Assembly (NCBI GenBank): GCA_944332995.1
Contig: CALVKR010000001.1
Location: 226,779-290,778, forward strand
DNA: 64,000 nucleotides
Origin: an uncultured Clostridia bacterium
GTDB lineage: Bacteria; Bacillota; Clostridia; Christensenellales; CAG-917
Direction of reading: 5' to 3'
Part shown: one piece after another, positions 19,075 through 28,316 of the stretch
How the letters are laid out: each line of letters opens with the position of its first letter
How positions within the stretch are numbered: the stretch's first letter is position 1
Notes under the pieces: model-generated
Seen by the model: only the letters and a program-made list of their open reading frames with translations
Database searches by the model: none
Told to the model about the DNA's origin: nothing
Translations under genes and position numbers: made by a program

Positions 19075-20883
19075 ATGAGAACGTATCTTAAAACTCTTTT
19101 CAGAATGTTTTCTAAACATATCACCCGTTTTTTGACGATAATAGCAATCGTCTTGATTTCCATGGGAATTTCCGCCGGTCTCGGAGAGGTTGAGGATAAA
19201 ATAAACACCGCCCTGACAAACTACTATCAAGAGCAAAATATACCCGATTTCGTTGTCAAGAGCACAAGTCTGCTGGGTTTTTCTTCTGCCGACATCGATG
19301 CGATTGAAGCTGAATACGGCTCGGCGGGATTTGCCAAAAATATGTGTATGGATACGGACGTTGAAGGTCAGCTGACTAGAGTTTACGTTTCCGACTACAT
19401 AAATCCGCAGGAAATAAACAAACTCGAGCTTGTCAGCGGACGTATGCCCACCGCCCTGAACGAAATAGTCGTCGAAAGGGCAACCAATTCGATAAAAAGC
19501 TATAAAATCGGCGACACGGTTCATTTTTCCATCTCTATGGGAATATCGTTAGAAAAAGATTTTACCGTCGTAGGCATTGTGGTCAATCCGCTCATAATGC
19601 ACAAAGACAAAGAGCCGTCGCTTGAGGACCAAAATAAAAACATACTTCAAGCCATATATATCGACGAAACGAATTTTGCAGGCACTCTTTTGAGCGGCAG
19701 ATATAACGAATTGTATTTTTCTTTGGAAGACGACAAACTTTTCGACGGATTTTCCGATAGCTACGAAAAAAAGGTAAAAGAGGTAAAAGAGGAGTTTAGT
19801 GACAAATACCCCGATTTTGCCGTCCTCACCCTGTATGAAAACTTCGGAGTTTACTCCACTCACTACTATGCGCATACGGTAGGACAGATAAGCCTTATCT
19901 TTATAGTGTTCTTCGCATTGATAACCATGCTTGTCGTATTCTCCACCATGACGAGGCTTTTCGACGAGGAAAGAGGACAAATTGCCTGCCTTAAAACGCT
20001 CGGCTATTCCAATTCGATGATAATTTCAAAATACGTCCTGTTCGTGCTGATAAGCACGCTCATTGGCGGTGCGCTGAGTTTCGGAATAGGCGTATTGGTA
20101 ACAAAAGTTTTGTATAACGCCTTCAATATTCAGTATCAGATGCCGCAGTTCCCGGACGGTTCGTCTTACCCGTATTACTTTATCACTTTTGCCGTCATTT
20201 TGGTGGTAACATTGGCACTTACGATTGTTGCCGCACTAAAGATGGTAAGAGTAAAACCGGTAACATTGCTTACGCCGAAAGCGCCGAAGGCAGGCAAAAA
20301 GACGTTTATCGAAAAAATTCCGTTTATCTGGAAGCATCTCAGCTTTAAATACAAATCCACTTTAAGGAACGTATTGCTGTTTAAAAGCAGATTTTTTATG
20401 ACAGTCATATCCATAATGGGTTCGGCGATACTCGTTCTTGCCGGGCTCGGACTGTGGGACTGCGCCCTAAAAAGAGAGAACGCTCAATCGATAGTAACCA
20501 TTTCGATAGTTTTGGTCATATTCAGCGCCCTGCTTTCCGCCTTAGTCATATATAATATAACAAATATAAACATAAGCGAAAGAAACAGAGAAATTGCCAC
20601 GCTCATGGTGCTCGGATACCAAAACAAGGAAGTGGGCGGATATATATTCCGTGAAATTTATATAATGAGTTTTATAGGTGCGCTTTTGGGTCTCCCCCTC
20701 GGATACGGATTTTTGGAGTTTGTGTTCAACCTCGTAGATTTCGGCTCGATTGCAGACGTCAATTGGTGGACATGGATTATAACTCCGCTTATCACGATGG
20801 TATTCTCCTCACTTGCCAGCTTGTTGCTGTATCCTAAATTGACCAAAACGGATATGAATGCGTCGCTCAAAACTCTCGAATAA
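19075..20883 (+). CDS. FtsX-family ABC permease
   Basis: Membrane subunit paired with the preceding ATPase. The 602-residue protein has an N-terminal helix (FLTIIAIVLISMGIS), a ~200-residue extracytoplasmic region of MacB periplasmic-core type, then three helices, a cytoplasmic link and a second FtsX block of three helices. This gives the duplicated FtsX arrangement (TLGYSNSMIISKYVL and VLGYQNKEVGGYIFREI are the paired signature loops). Such pairs export peptides or lipoproteins, or remodel the envelope; the cargo cannot be read here. The start codon abuts the ATPase stop with no gap. A hairpin terminator closes the operon. Confidence 0.9.
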   Translation: MRTYLKTLFRMFSKHITRFLTIIAIVLISMGISAGLGEVEDKINTALTNYYQEQNIPDFVVKSTSLLGFSSADIDAIEAEYGSAGFAKNMCMDTDVEGQLTRVYVSDYINPQEINKLELVSGRMPTALNEIVVERATNSIKSYKIGDTVHFSISMGISLEKDFTVVGIVVNPLIMHKDKEPSLEDQNKNILQAIYIDETNFAGTLLSGRYNELYFSLEDDKLFDGFSDSYEKKVKEVKEEFSDKYPDFAVLTLYENFGVYSTHYYAHTVGQISLIFIVFFALITMLVVFSTMTRLFDEERGQIACLKTLGYSNSMIISKYVLFVLISTLIGGALSFGIGVLVTKVLYNAFNIQYQMPQFPDGSSYPYYFITFAVILVVTLALTIVAALKMVRVKPVTLLTPKAPKAGKKTFIEKIPFIWKHLSFKYKSTLRNVLLFKSRFFMTVISIMGSAILVLAGLGLWDCALKRENAQSIVTISIVLVIFSALLSALVIYNITNINISERNREIATLMVLGYQNKEVGGYIFREIYIMSFIGALLGLPLGYGFLEFVFNLVDFGSIADVNWWTWIITPLITMVFSSLASLLLYPKLTKTDMNASLKTLE

Positions 20884-20918
20884 AAACACTGCCACACCTA
20901 ACTCGGCAAAGTTTAAAT

Positions 20919-20952
20919 AAAAAACCTCGGGCAAAATGCCTCGGGGTTTTTA
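20919..20952 (+). terminator. Terminator of the ABC/FtsX operon
   Basis: A slightly imperfect stem (AAAACCTCGGGCA with TGCCTCGGGGTTTT) is followed by a T run, 36 nt after the permease stop. Confidence 0.8.
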
Positions 20953-21097
20953 ATATGATATTTAAGCTAAATTAGATAATTAAATAACCATAAAACGTGT
21001 TTCCAACTTGCCGTTCGCCATGCGTCATAAAAAGCGTGACGATAGTTTGTATAGCAATTTTTGACTTTCTTAAAAGAGTGCGCTATATAAAGGCAGG

Positions 21098-22402
21098 TCA
21101 AAAGTTTTGGATTAGCACGGTAGCGCTCTTTGCAGGCAGTTCGACGTCGCCTGAAAGCGAAACCTTTTTGCCGCTGAATGCGTCGGTAAACTCTCCGTAA
21201 AGCTCGCCGTGGCAAAGTCTTACCGCTCCGCCTATGTTTATTCCCACTATCGCCCTTTGATTTTCGTTCCTTCTTTCAAAAATCAGAGCCTCGTTTTTTT
21301 CAACAAGATTTCTGTATCCTCCGAAACTGAACACGGCGTTAGATTTCCTGATGCCGACAAGCGTTTTAACGTATGCGGTAAGGTCATTAAACTCCGGTCT
21401 GTCCAAAGCGGGTCTCAACGCCTCGTCGCCGTGCGACTTTTCACCCTCTATCCCCCATTCGCTACCGTAGTAAATACACGGTATGCCCGGTGAAGTAAAC
21501 TCGAGCGCAAATCCCACAGAAACCAGTTCTTTATCCGTCAGTATCGATTTAAACCTCGTCACGTCGTGATTGTCCAAAAAAGTCATCAGGTGCTTTCCTT
21601 TGTATATGCACCACTCGAACGGACCGAATTGGCGGTTTAGCGAATAGGAAATTTCAAACAGATTTTTTGAATTGAGGGCCGAATACAAACTCTTGTAGTT
21701 TTCATAGTTGGTGCAGCTGTCGAGCATATTATCGTTTACTATCAAATTGTAGTCGCCAAACAGCACCTCGCCTATCAGAACAAAATCGCCTTTGATACCT
21801 TTTGCAAAGTGCCTCAGCTCGCCCATAAAGCCTCTATCAAGGCAATACGCAACGTCAAGTCGCAAGCCGTCTATGTCAAACGTTTCTATCCAAAACCTGA
21901 CGGCGTCAAAAATATGTCTTTTTACGTCCTGATTTTTAAGATTTAATTTTACAAGTTCGGGGTGCTCTTCCCAGCAATCGTACCAAAAGCCGACTCCGTA
22001 CGGGTCGGAATCGAAGTTGAGGATAAACCAATCTTTATAAGGAGAATCCCACCTTTTTTCGACGACGTCCTTAAACGCCCAAAATCCTCTGCCTACGTGA
22101 TTGAATACACCGTCTAAAATCACCTTTATCCCCTTTTGGTGCAGAGCGTCGAAAACCTCTTTGAAATCGGATATTTCCCCGAGCCTGACGTCCGTTTTGA
22201 AATAGTCCCTCGTATCGTATCCGTGCTTGTCCGACTCAAATATCGGTCCGAAATAAACTCCGCCCACCCCGAGATTTTCAAGGTGCGGTATAAAATTTAA
22301 AACTGTTTTTATTCTGTGTTCCTGCTGACCGTCGTTATAGAGCGGCGCTCCGCACAATCCCAAAGGATATATATGATAAATTGTCTTATCGTCCGTCCAC
22401 AT
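21098..22402 (-). CDS. Alpha-amylase family (GH13) glycosidase
   Basis: A 434-residue cytoplasmic glycoside hydrolase of clan GH-H acting on alpha-glucans or maltooligosaccharides. The (beta/alpha)8 barrel motifs are in order: DGVFNHVG near 97-104, GLRLDVA with nucleophile Asp183, IGEV with acid/base Glu212, and FLDNHD with Asp280. A short beta-sandwich domain closes the chain. There is no signal peptide, so it should act on imported sugars. The length and the N-terminal YHIYPLG resemble neopullulanase/cyclomaltodextrinase-like enzymes without the extra N-terminal domain; the exact specificity is not readable. It is monocistronic, with GAGGG before the ATG. Confidence 0.92.
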   Translation of the reverse strand: MWTDDKTIYHIYPLGLCGAPLYNDGQQEHRIKTVLNFIPHLENLGVGGVYFGPIFESDKHGYDTRDYFKTDVRLGEISDFKEVFDALHQKGIKVILDGVFNHVGRGFWAFKDVVEKRWDSPYKDWFILNFDSDPYGVGFWYDCWEEHPELVKLNLKNQDVKRHIFDAVRFWIETFDIDGLRLDVAYCLDRGFMGELRHFAKGIKGDFVLIGEVLFGDYNLIVNDNMLDSCTNYENYKSLYSALNSKNLFEISYSLNRQFGPFEWCIYKGKHLMTFLDNHDVTRFKSILTDKELVSVGFALEFTSPGIPCIYYGSEWGIEGEKSHGDEALRPALDRPEFNDLTAYVKTLVGIRKSNAVFSFGGYRNLVEKNEALIFERRNENQRAIVGINIGGAVRLCHGELYGEFTDAFSGKKVSLSGDVELPAKSATVLIQNF

Positions 22403-22513
22403 AGTATGCCCTCTTGTTTGTCTGTATTTTGTATCGGTGCCATATTTTGCACTTATTCATTTTTTTCGGTATCATTTTTCTATCCGTTTATTTATATACG
22501 TTTCTTTAGTTGA

Positions 22514-22538
22514 ATAAAGCGGATATTATCCGCTTTAT
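22514..22538 (-). terminator. Palindromic terminator between the M28 and GH13 genes
   Basis: A perfect 12-bp stem (ATAAAGCGGATA with its complement around one central base) stands beyond the stop of the M28 gene and before the GH13 gene, both on the minus strand. No other feature is seen in 22403-22650. Confidence 0.55.
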
Positions 22539-22650
22539 CAAGTGCTCTCATTTTATAAACTGCCTATAAACGCTCAGCTTTTTCGCTTGCGCCAAAAAAT
22601 TGTTTAAAAATTTTATAAAGTCAGTATAGTCGTCAAAAGCCGTGTTAAAC

Positions 22651-23862
22651 TCAATCGTAGTTTTTCAAAAACTCTATCGTAGCTTTAAACACTGCGTCAA
22701 GCGCGTCCTTATTTACGGCGTCTATCGTATCCCGCCTTGTATGATAATAATACGGGATATCGTAATTTATTGCGGTAACCGAAGTTGCCGTCAGCTTTGC
22801 CTGCGAGAATGCGGCGCCGTCGGTAGAGCCGATGGGTATTCCCGAAAATTTGGCTTTGGCTCCGCTGTCGACTATGGCTTTCATATATTTTTCTCCGAGC
22901 GCCCTATCCGTCTTTACCGTCATATTTAAATCCTTCAAATTTACGCAGAGAAAATCAAGCTCGGCTATCGTGTCAAACGATATTATCTCGGTGGGAATTT
23001 TTTGACATTCCGCCTTATGCGCCTTGCTCCACGCTTTTGCGCCTCTCAATCCCGTTTCTTCCGAGCCCGTCAATATAACGCCCACTTTTGTGTGTTCAAA
23101 AGTTATATCGTTGTCTTTGAGTGCCTTTAACACCGCCATCGAAAGTGTGCAACCCGTCAGGTCGTCGTTTGCGCCGTCCACCACCCTTTTCCAATTATTC
23201 AAGAAAAATAGCGGGATAAGCACAAATATCCACACAAGAGACGAAAGTCCTACGTAAAGCTGAGTGCCTTGCGCCACGTCAGGCTGAATGTTCCCTATCA
23301 TCACAAGACGGTATATGCTTGTCGCCATTATGTAAAGCATGGATATAAAGGCAAGACACACTATTGCCGTCATCGCCTTTCCGCCAAAGCGGTAGTTTAA
23401 ATACCACTCGTTTGCGGCGTCGATGTGCCCTACAAAATAAACAGCCCTTTTCACTTCGCCCGTCGGCATCTTTTCGGCGGTAACGTTGTGCGACGTTTCC
23501 TTTTTATACATCCAATCGAAAGTCGTGCGGTAAAAAACAAACGCCGACAGCATGGGCACAAGCCCCGTTACAAGCAAAATTATCGAAAGCAAAGGCAATA
23601 TAAAATAACAGCCTATTGCGCACAATACGCAAGTTACCGTCCAGAATATCCAGCTGTAAAAGGATTCGGGACAAACGGCAAAAGGCTCTATCTTCACCCT
23701 GTCGCTGTATCCTTCCATATCCTTGGCGAGTTTTTCGGCGGCTTTCTTTTCGCCCTCCGAGCCGGAAAATCTCGTCCCGCAGCTTTCAATCGTATCGGAA
23801 ATCGTTTTGACCATATAGTCGACGTATTTGCCGCTCTGATTTTGTATTTTGTTTAAATCCAT
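22651..23862 (-). CDS. Membrane-embedded M28-family zinc peptidase
   Basis: A 403-residue aminopeptidase-like protein. The M28 metal ligands are visible: His146 and Asp148 in GHID, the Asp pair in GANDDLTG (~233), the Glu pair in TGSEETG (268-269), Asp in ISFDTI and His in YYYHTRRDT. Unusually, two pairs of hydrophobic helices (about 68-112 and 163-222) are interleaved with the catalytic domain, so the active site is tethered to the membrane. The substrate is unknown, and the side on which it acts depends on topology that I cannot fix. It is a single gene with GAGGG before the ATG. Confidence 0.88.
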   Translation of the reverse strand: MDLNKIQNQSGKYVDYMVKTISDTIESCGTRFSGSEGEKKAAEKLAKDMEGYSDRVKIEPFAVCPESFYSWIFWTVTCVLCAIGCYFILPLLSIILLVTGLVPMLSAFVFYRTTFDWMYKKETSHNVTAEKMPTGEVKRAVYFVGHIDAANEWYLNYRFGGKAMTAIVCLAFISMLYIMATSIYRLVMIGNIQPDVAQGTQLYVGLSSLVWIFVLIPLFFLNNWKRVVDGANDDLTGCTLSMAVLKALKDNDITFEHTKVGVILTGSEETGLRGAKAWSKAHKAECQKIPTEIISFDTIAELDFLCVNLKDLNMTVKTDRALGEKYMKAIVDSGAKAKFSGIPIGSTDGAAFSQAKLTATSVTAINYDIPYYYHTRRDTIDAVNKDALDAVFKATIEFLKNYD

Positions 23863-24032
23863 AAATTGTTCCCTCTTATCTTTTTTGCCAAATTTCTGTC
23901 GGACAAATTATATTAAATTAGTTTGCCCGTTTCCATTTTAATATCCAATTTAACTCTTTGCCTTGAATTTTAAAGTCGAGTTTAAAAATAACAGCGCAAA
24001 TTAAATCGAATTAAAACGATTTTGAGCGTTCC

Positions 24033-24455
24033 TTATTTCAGTTCGCCGAGATTTCTCAATATAAGTCCCAAAAGCTGCTTTAAAACGGTAAACTCCTCGT
24101 CGCCGAAATCTTTAAAGGCATGACGTGTAAAATTTTCCTTTACGCTTATTATCTTCTGTCTTACTTCGTCGCCCTTTGGCGTAAGATTTATTACAAACTC
24201 GCGCTTATCCATCTCGGACAGCGTAACGGTTATATATCCCTTTTGCAGCAAAAGTTTTACGCTTCTCGAAACGAGAGCCTTTGAAACGTTTTCCTCTTTG
24301 GCTATCTCGCTTGACGTAAACTTTGTCCCCAAGTGCGAAAGCACCTGAATTTCATTGGGTGTAAGCTGAAACTTTTTCAGTTCATCGTGAGAATAAGTCT
24401 TATACAATTTCAAGACCTTTCCGAAAGCGGTATAATAAAGTTCAAATTCTTTCAT
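24033..24455 (-). CDS. MarR-family transcriptional regulator
   Basis: A 140-residue winged-helix regulator. LTPNEIQVLSHLG, TSSEIAKEENVSKALVSRSVKLLLQKGYI (helix-turn-helix) and the wing MDKREFVINLTPKG fit the MarR fold with its helical dimer ends. MarR proteins usually repress nearby or their own genes and respond to phenolics or oxidants. Here it sits 58 nt upstream of nothing on its own strand and shortly downstream of the BaiN-like gene, so its target is not evident. No palindromic operator stands out. Confidence 0.9.
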   Translation of the reverse strand: MKEFELYYTAFGKVLKLYKTYSHDELKKFQLTPNEIQVLSHLGTKFTSSEIAKEENVSKALVSRSVKLLLQKGYITVTLSEMDKREFVINLTPKGDEVRQKIISVKENFTRHAFKDFGDEEFTVLKQLLGLILRNLGELK

Positions 24456-24463
24456 AAGTCACC

Positions 24464-24499
24464 ACGCCAATTTTTATTTTTACGCCAATTTTTATTTTT
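24464..24499. repeat. Exact 18-nt tandem duplication
   Basis: ACGCCAATTTTTATTTTT occurs twice head to tail between the MarR and BaiN-like genes. It is another case of the short tandem duplications seen in several spacers of this window. Confidence 0.8.
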
Positions 24500-24513
24500 A
24501 AGACAAACCGTCT

Positions 24514-25593
24514 TTAAATCGAATTTATTTTCTGTGAAACCGCCAATGCCGACGACCACGCCCATTGAAGATTGTATCCTCCGCAAACACCGTCGACGTT
24601 TAACGCCTCGCCTGCGGCAAACAACCCCTTTGACAAGCGGCTTTCGAGATTTTCGTCAAATTGCAAAATATCCAGCCCTCCGCAACACACCTGCGACAGG
24701 GAAAAATCCGCATTTTTGATATACGTGACGCCGTATTTTTTGCATACCTCGTAAAGTTCTTTATTTGAAGCCTTTGCCCTTTCGCAGAGTCTTTCATGCA
24801 CTTTCGTATGAAAAATTCCGCTATAGTTTTCCGTTACCGTTTTGGCTTCGTCATAACTTAGCTGAGGCAAAAAGTCGATATACATATCCCCCGTATTTCC
24901 TCTTGCAATGAGCGAGGATACGTTAAAGGACGCTATACCGCTAAGCCCGTATTCCTTAAAGAGAATTTCTCCCGTCTGAGCCGTATCCCCGAAATGAAGC
25001 GAGGCTTTGACTCTTATGCCGTTTAAACCTTTGACCGATTCCTTATCCGTAAGAACGGGACAAAGCGACGGCTTAAACGTAAACGAATTATGCCCGAAAC
25101 GCTTATACAGCTCAACCGCCGAAAATCCTCCCGATGCAGGGCTTCCCGAACATAATACTACGTTTTGCGCCGTGAGCGTTTTGCCCGATTCAAGAAATAT
25201 TTTATATCCGACCGAAGTCTTTTCGATTTTCACCGCTCCGTCGGATAAAGTTATATTTTTTATATTTTTCCTCAGCACGTTGAGCACGGTAGAGGCGCAC
25301 TCGCTGAACGGATAGACCTTGCCGTCCTCTTTGACGGTTGTCAAAAGCCCTAAAGAGTTAAATAGCTCCACCGTCTTTTCAGGTGAAAATCTTTTTAAAA
25401 ACGGAGCGACCTCATCCGGCAGATTATATCCGCTTGGCGATATAGCTAAGTTAGTAAGATTGCATTTTCCGTTTCCCGTGGCAAGCAGCTTTTTTCCTAC
25501 CCTGTCCGCTTTTTCGATGACCGTATATTCGCAGCCTAGCATATTGGCAAGCATAAGACCGCTTGCCCCTCCGCCTATAATCGCCGTTTTCAT
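24514..25593 (-). CDS. BaiN/HI0933-family flavoprotein
   Basis: A 359-residue FAD-dependent oxidoreductase of the family annotated as BaiN-like or aminoacetone oxidase family. The N-terminal dinucleotide motif IIGGGASGLM, the family hallmark GNGKCNLTNL (~40-50), and the C-terminal FAD-closing block DGVCGGYNLQWAWSSALAV are present. The physiological substrate of most members is unknown; one clostridial member reduces a bile-acid intermediate, but that cannot be transferred here. The length is somewhat below the usual ~400. It is read toward the MarR gene, separated by a 58-nt spacer carrying an 18-nt tandem duplication. Confidence 0.85.
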   Translation of the reverse strand: MKTAIIGGGASGLMLANMLGCEYTVIEKADRVGKKLLATGNGKCNLTNLAISPSGYNLPDEVAPFLKRFSPEKTVELFNSLGLLTTVKEDGKVYPFSECASTVLNVLRKNIKNITLSDGAVKIEKTSVGYKIFLESGKTLTAQNVVLCSGSPASGGFSAVELYKRFGHNSFTFKPSLCPVLTDKESVKGLNGIRVKASLHFGDTAQTGEILFKEYGLSGIASFNVSSLIARGNTGDMYIDFLPQLSYDEAKTVTENYSGIFHTKVHERLCERAKASNKELYEVCKKYGVTYIKNADFSLSQVCCGGLDILQFDENLESRLSKGLFAAGEALNVDGVCGGYNLQWAWSSALAVSQKINSI

Positions 25594-26005
25594 ATTTATA
25601 TTTTACCATTAAAATTTGTAGTTGTAAATACGAAACGCAAAAAAGTTAACTTTTTAATTATTTTTTATTTTACTCCTCCGGATTTTTGCTCTGCACCGTT
25701 TTAAGAGTAAAACTTATAAAGAGTTTTTCCCGGCTTTTAATTTATAATCGAAGCGCATTATAAACTCCGACTTTGTTTACCGTTAAATTTTCTTAAAACA
25801 ACGGTTTGGCAATAAAATTTACTTAAAAATAAAACGTAAACAAAACGCAGTTTTGTTTAATATCCAAATTTAATCGCAGATGAAGATAAAACTAAATTTT
25901 AACAAAAAATACACGATTTTAAATCGCAAATTTTTGACACGGATATAAATTAACCTTAAAGCTTTTAAAGCGCAAATTCTTGTTTTGTATCAATTATCCT
26001 TAAAC
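25594..26005. other. AT-rich intergenic region, no gene seen
   Basis: Over 400 nt of AT-rich sequence with recurrent AAATTTA and TTAAAAC words and no reading frame, tRNA or clear riboswitch fold. The promoter for the BaiN-like gene should lie at its left end. Confidence 0.5.
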
Positions 26006-26033
26006 GTAAAAAGGGACGGCATTGCCGTCCCTT
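26006..26033 (-). terminator. Terminator of the LSEEF-repeat gene
   Basis: An 11-bp perfect stem (AAGGGACGGCA and its complement, one-base centre) is followed by five T on the minus strand, just beyond the stop at 26043. Confidence 0.88.
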
Positions 26034-26042
26034 AAGTTTAAA

Positions 26043-26621
26043 TCAATATACCGTCGCCACGTTCATTTGCTGTTTTTTCTTTTCCTGTTGAAACTCGTTT
26101 GACCAAGTCGATACGTCCGTCTTTTTGTTAGTAAGCAAAAAGCTGATTTCAAGTTTGTCTTTGTGTTTCCAATAAAATTCCTCGCTTATGCGCTGATATC
26201 TTGCAACGTATTCCCACCTAATTTTATCGGCGTATTTTTCCATAAACTCCTCGGATAAATCCTGCCCGGCGGTGATATCCGTCCAATTTATCTTATCGGC
26301 AAACTCCAAAATAAACTTTTCGGAAAGTTTCTGACAAGCCGAAAGCGCTTTCCAATCGTTCCACTTAAAACTTGCCATATTCTTTCTCAAAAACGCTTCG
26401 GATACTTTTTGTCTTGAAAGAATTGCCGACATATCAAGCCTGTCAATATGCCTTTCGATAAACGCTTCGCTGAGCGTCGCCCTGTTTGAAACCATTCTCC
26501 AATTAAGTTTATCCGCAAATTCTTCTATAAAAGCCTCGCTGAGATTCGGGTCTGCGCTTATGGCGTCCCAGTTTTCCTTATGACTTTTAATTATCTTTTT
26601 AAAATCTCTGTCAAGTCCCAT
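26043..26621 (-). CDS. Protein of six to seven ~24-residue 'LSEEF...ADKI.W' repeats
   Basis: A 192-residue soluble protein made almost wholly of a short helical repeat. The successive cores are LSEAFIEEFADKLNW, LSEAFIERHIDRLDM, VSEAFLRKNMASFKW, LSEKFILEFADKINW, LSEEFMEKYADKIRW and ISEEFYWKHKDKLEI. Each is followed by xxIxxxQ before the next. The period is 22-25 residues, giving an expected right-handed solenoid of two helices per repeat. Similar repeats occur in many hypothetical and phage-borne proteins; I know of no assigned function. An AAAGGAGAG site precedes the ATG. It is a single gene with its own terminator. Confidence 0.7.
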   Translation of the reverse strand: MGLDRDFKKIIKSHKENWDAISADPNLSEAFIEEFADKLNWRMVSNRATLSEAFIERHIDRLDMSAILSRQKVSEAFLRKNMASFKWNDWKALSACQKLSEKFILEFADKINWTDITAGQDLSEEFMEKYADKIRWEYVARYQRISEEFYWKHKDKLEISFLLTNKKTDVSTWSNEFQQEKKKQQMNVATVY

Positions 26622-26875
26622 AATTTCACTCTCCTTTGTGCTTTGTTATATTTTACCACATACAAATTGAAATTTCAATATGCAATTTTTTTATAAAAAG
26701 GCTGGATATACCCAATTAAAGATGAATTGAGTTTAAACCGCCGTTAAAACTAAAATAAATACCGGTGTTAAACCGCCTGTTTTATCGGACGTAAAATCGC
26801 ATTTTCGACTGATTCCGCAACAGATAAAACCTTAAGCCGATGCAAACAAAAACGGCGAATGCAAGCCGTTACTTA

Positions 26876-26902
26876 AAATAAAAGCCTCTTTAAAAAGAGG
26901 CT
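26876..26902 (-). terminator. Terminator of the dNTPase gene
   Basis: Stem AGCCTCTTT/AAAGAGGCT with a short loop, followed on the minus strand by TTTTATTTTA, 38 nt beyond the stop. The spacer 26622-26875 otherwise holds nothing I recognise. Confidence 0.85.
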
Positions 26903-26939
26903 GTCGTTTAAAGCAAAACTATTAAATATGATTGCGATT

Positions 26940-28142
26940 TTAGTTGTCGAAATATGAGGTGTAGACGATTTTATATTCGCTGTTCGGAAAAAGCCTGTCG
27001 TGAAGGTCGATGAAGTAGTCGTCCGTCATAGAAGCTATGAAGTCGCACACTATCTGATTGGGCTCGGTTTCGGAATAAGGCACGCTTTTTTTGTAATATT
27101 TATAATAGGTATCGATATTTTCGATATGATGGCGGTAAATGACCGACTTTGTATTTTTAGAAACGACGTCGGACAGCATTTTGTCGTAGATATCCTTAAA
27201 CATAGGTTTGATGATTCCGTTATACTTGTTTTCTAAATCCTCCGACTTGTATATGTATTCATAATTTTCCTTTTTCGCCGCCTTTAGAGCCGTGAAAGCG
27301 GTTTCACTGAGCATAAGGTAATCTTTTCGGTAGCTGTGTTCCAAAATATCTATTGTGAGGTTGTTTATGATTTCCGAATTATTCGTTCCTATTTCCGATA
27401 TGGAGAACTTGCCGTCAATATCGAGTTTTTGCGCCTTTCTTGCGTCCTGTCTGTCTTTGCCCAAATACGCTATGATATCGCTTATGCGCACGACGCACGC
27501 CTCGAGCGTCACGGGGACGAGCTTTTCGATGGCCTTTTTGTCGACGTAGCAGTTTTCCACTTTTTTATCGAATTCTTCAAACGTGATGGGTGGCGCAGGA
27601 CGGTATTCTTTAAGCTCGAACTCGCCGTTATGACAGAGTATTCCGTCAAGCGTCTGAAGGGAAAGATTTCTGAGATACAGCGTATCGAGAACTCTGACGC
27701 TCTGCACGTTGTGATTGAAATATCTGCCCGTGTTATTATATAACAGCTCGCTCAGAAACCTCTCGCCCGCATGTCCGAAGGGGGTATGCCCTATATCGTG
27801 TCCGAGTGCGATTGCCTCTATCAAATCGACGTTGAGCCCGAGCACTGCCCCAAGGTCACGGGCAATCCTCGACACTATCTGCACGTGAAGTCCTCGGCGG
27901 GTTATATCGTCGTTCTTGTAAAAAGAAAACACCTGCGTTTTGTCGCCGTAACGGTTGTATACGGGAAGGTGCAAAATCTTTTCCACGTCCCTGACAAATG
28001 CGGGACGGACAAACGTAGCCTTATCCTTATCGGGGTTTCTGCGCAAAATGAGATTATCCGTCATGGCATACGGATTTTTCCAATTATTTTTTTTGTCAAG
28101 GCAAATCTGCCTCTCAAGAATATCGCTGGGTGATTTAAACAT
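26940..28142 (-). CDS. HD-domain dNTP triphosphohydrolase (Dgt/SAMHD1-like)
   Basis: Hydrolyses dNTPs to nucleoside and triphosphate. The HD metal site is clear (GHDIGHTPFGHAGE), preceded by VYNRYGDKTQVFSF and HVQIVSRIARDLG and followed by HNVQSVRVLD. Later comes VRISDIIAYLGKDRQDA with the last metal-binding Asp. About 400 residues is the usual length of the bacterial dGTPase family. The ATG at 28142 is chosen because AAAGGAATAAT lies before it; the frame also opens eight codons earlier at 28166. Such enzymes balance nucleotide pools and in some strains limit phage DNA synthesis; which applies here cannot be told. Confidence 0.9.
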   Translation of the reverse strand: MFKSPSDILERQICLDKKNNWKNPYAMTDNLILRRNPDKDKATFVRPAFVRDVEKILHLPVYNRYGDKTQVFSFYKNDDITRRGLHVQIVSRIARDLGAVLGLNVDLIEAIALGHDIGHTPFGHAGERFLSELLYNNTGRYFNHNVQSVRVLDTLYLRNLSLQTLDGILCHNGEFELKEYRPAPPITFEEFDKKVENCYVDKKAIEKLVPVTLEACVVRISDIIAYLGKDRQDARKAQKLDIDGKFSISEIGTNNSEIINNLTIDILEHSYRKDYLMLSETAFTALKAAKKENYEYIYKSEDLENKYNGIIKPMFKDIYDKMLSDVVSKNTKSVIYRHHIENIDTYYKYYKKSVPYSETEPNQIVCDFIASMTDDYFIDLHDRLFPNSEYKIVYTSYFDN

Positions 28143-28316
28143 ATTATTCCTTTTGTTATAGCGCAAATAAATCTTTTCCGCTTACATTTTAAGAGTCGAC
28201 TATATCTGCCAATACATTATACCACAAACGGAGTTTAAAATCAATTCCCTTTTAAGCCGCAATATTGGTCGTCATATAAGACAGCATCAAACTCCACACG
28301 CGAGCCATACGGCAAT

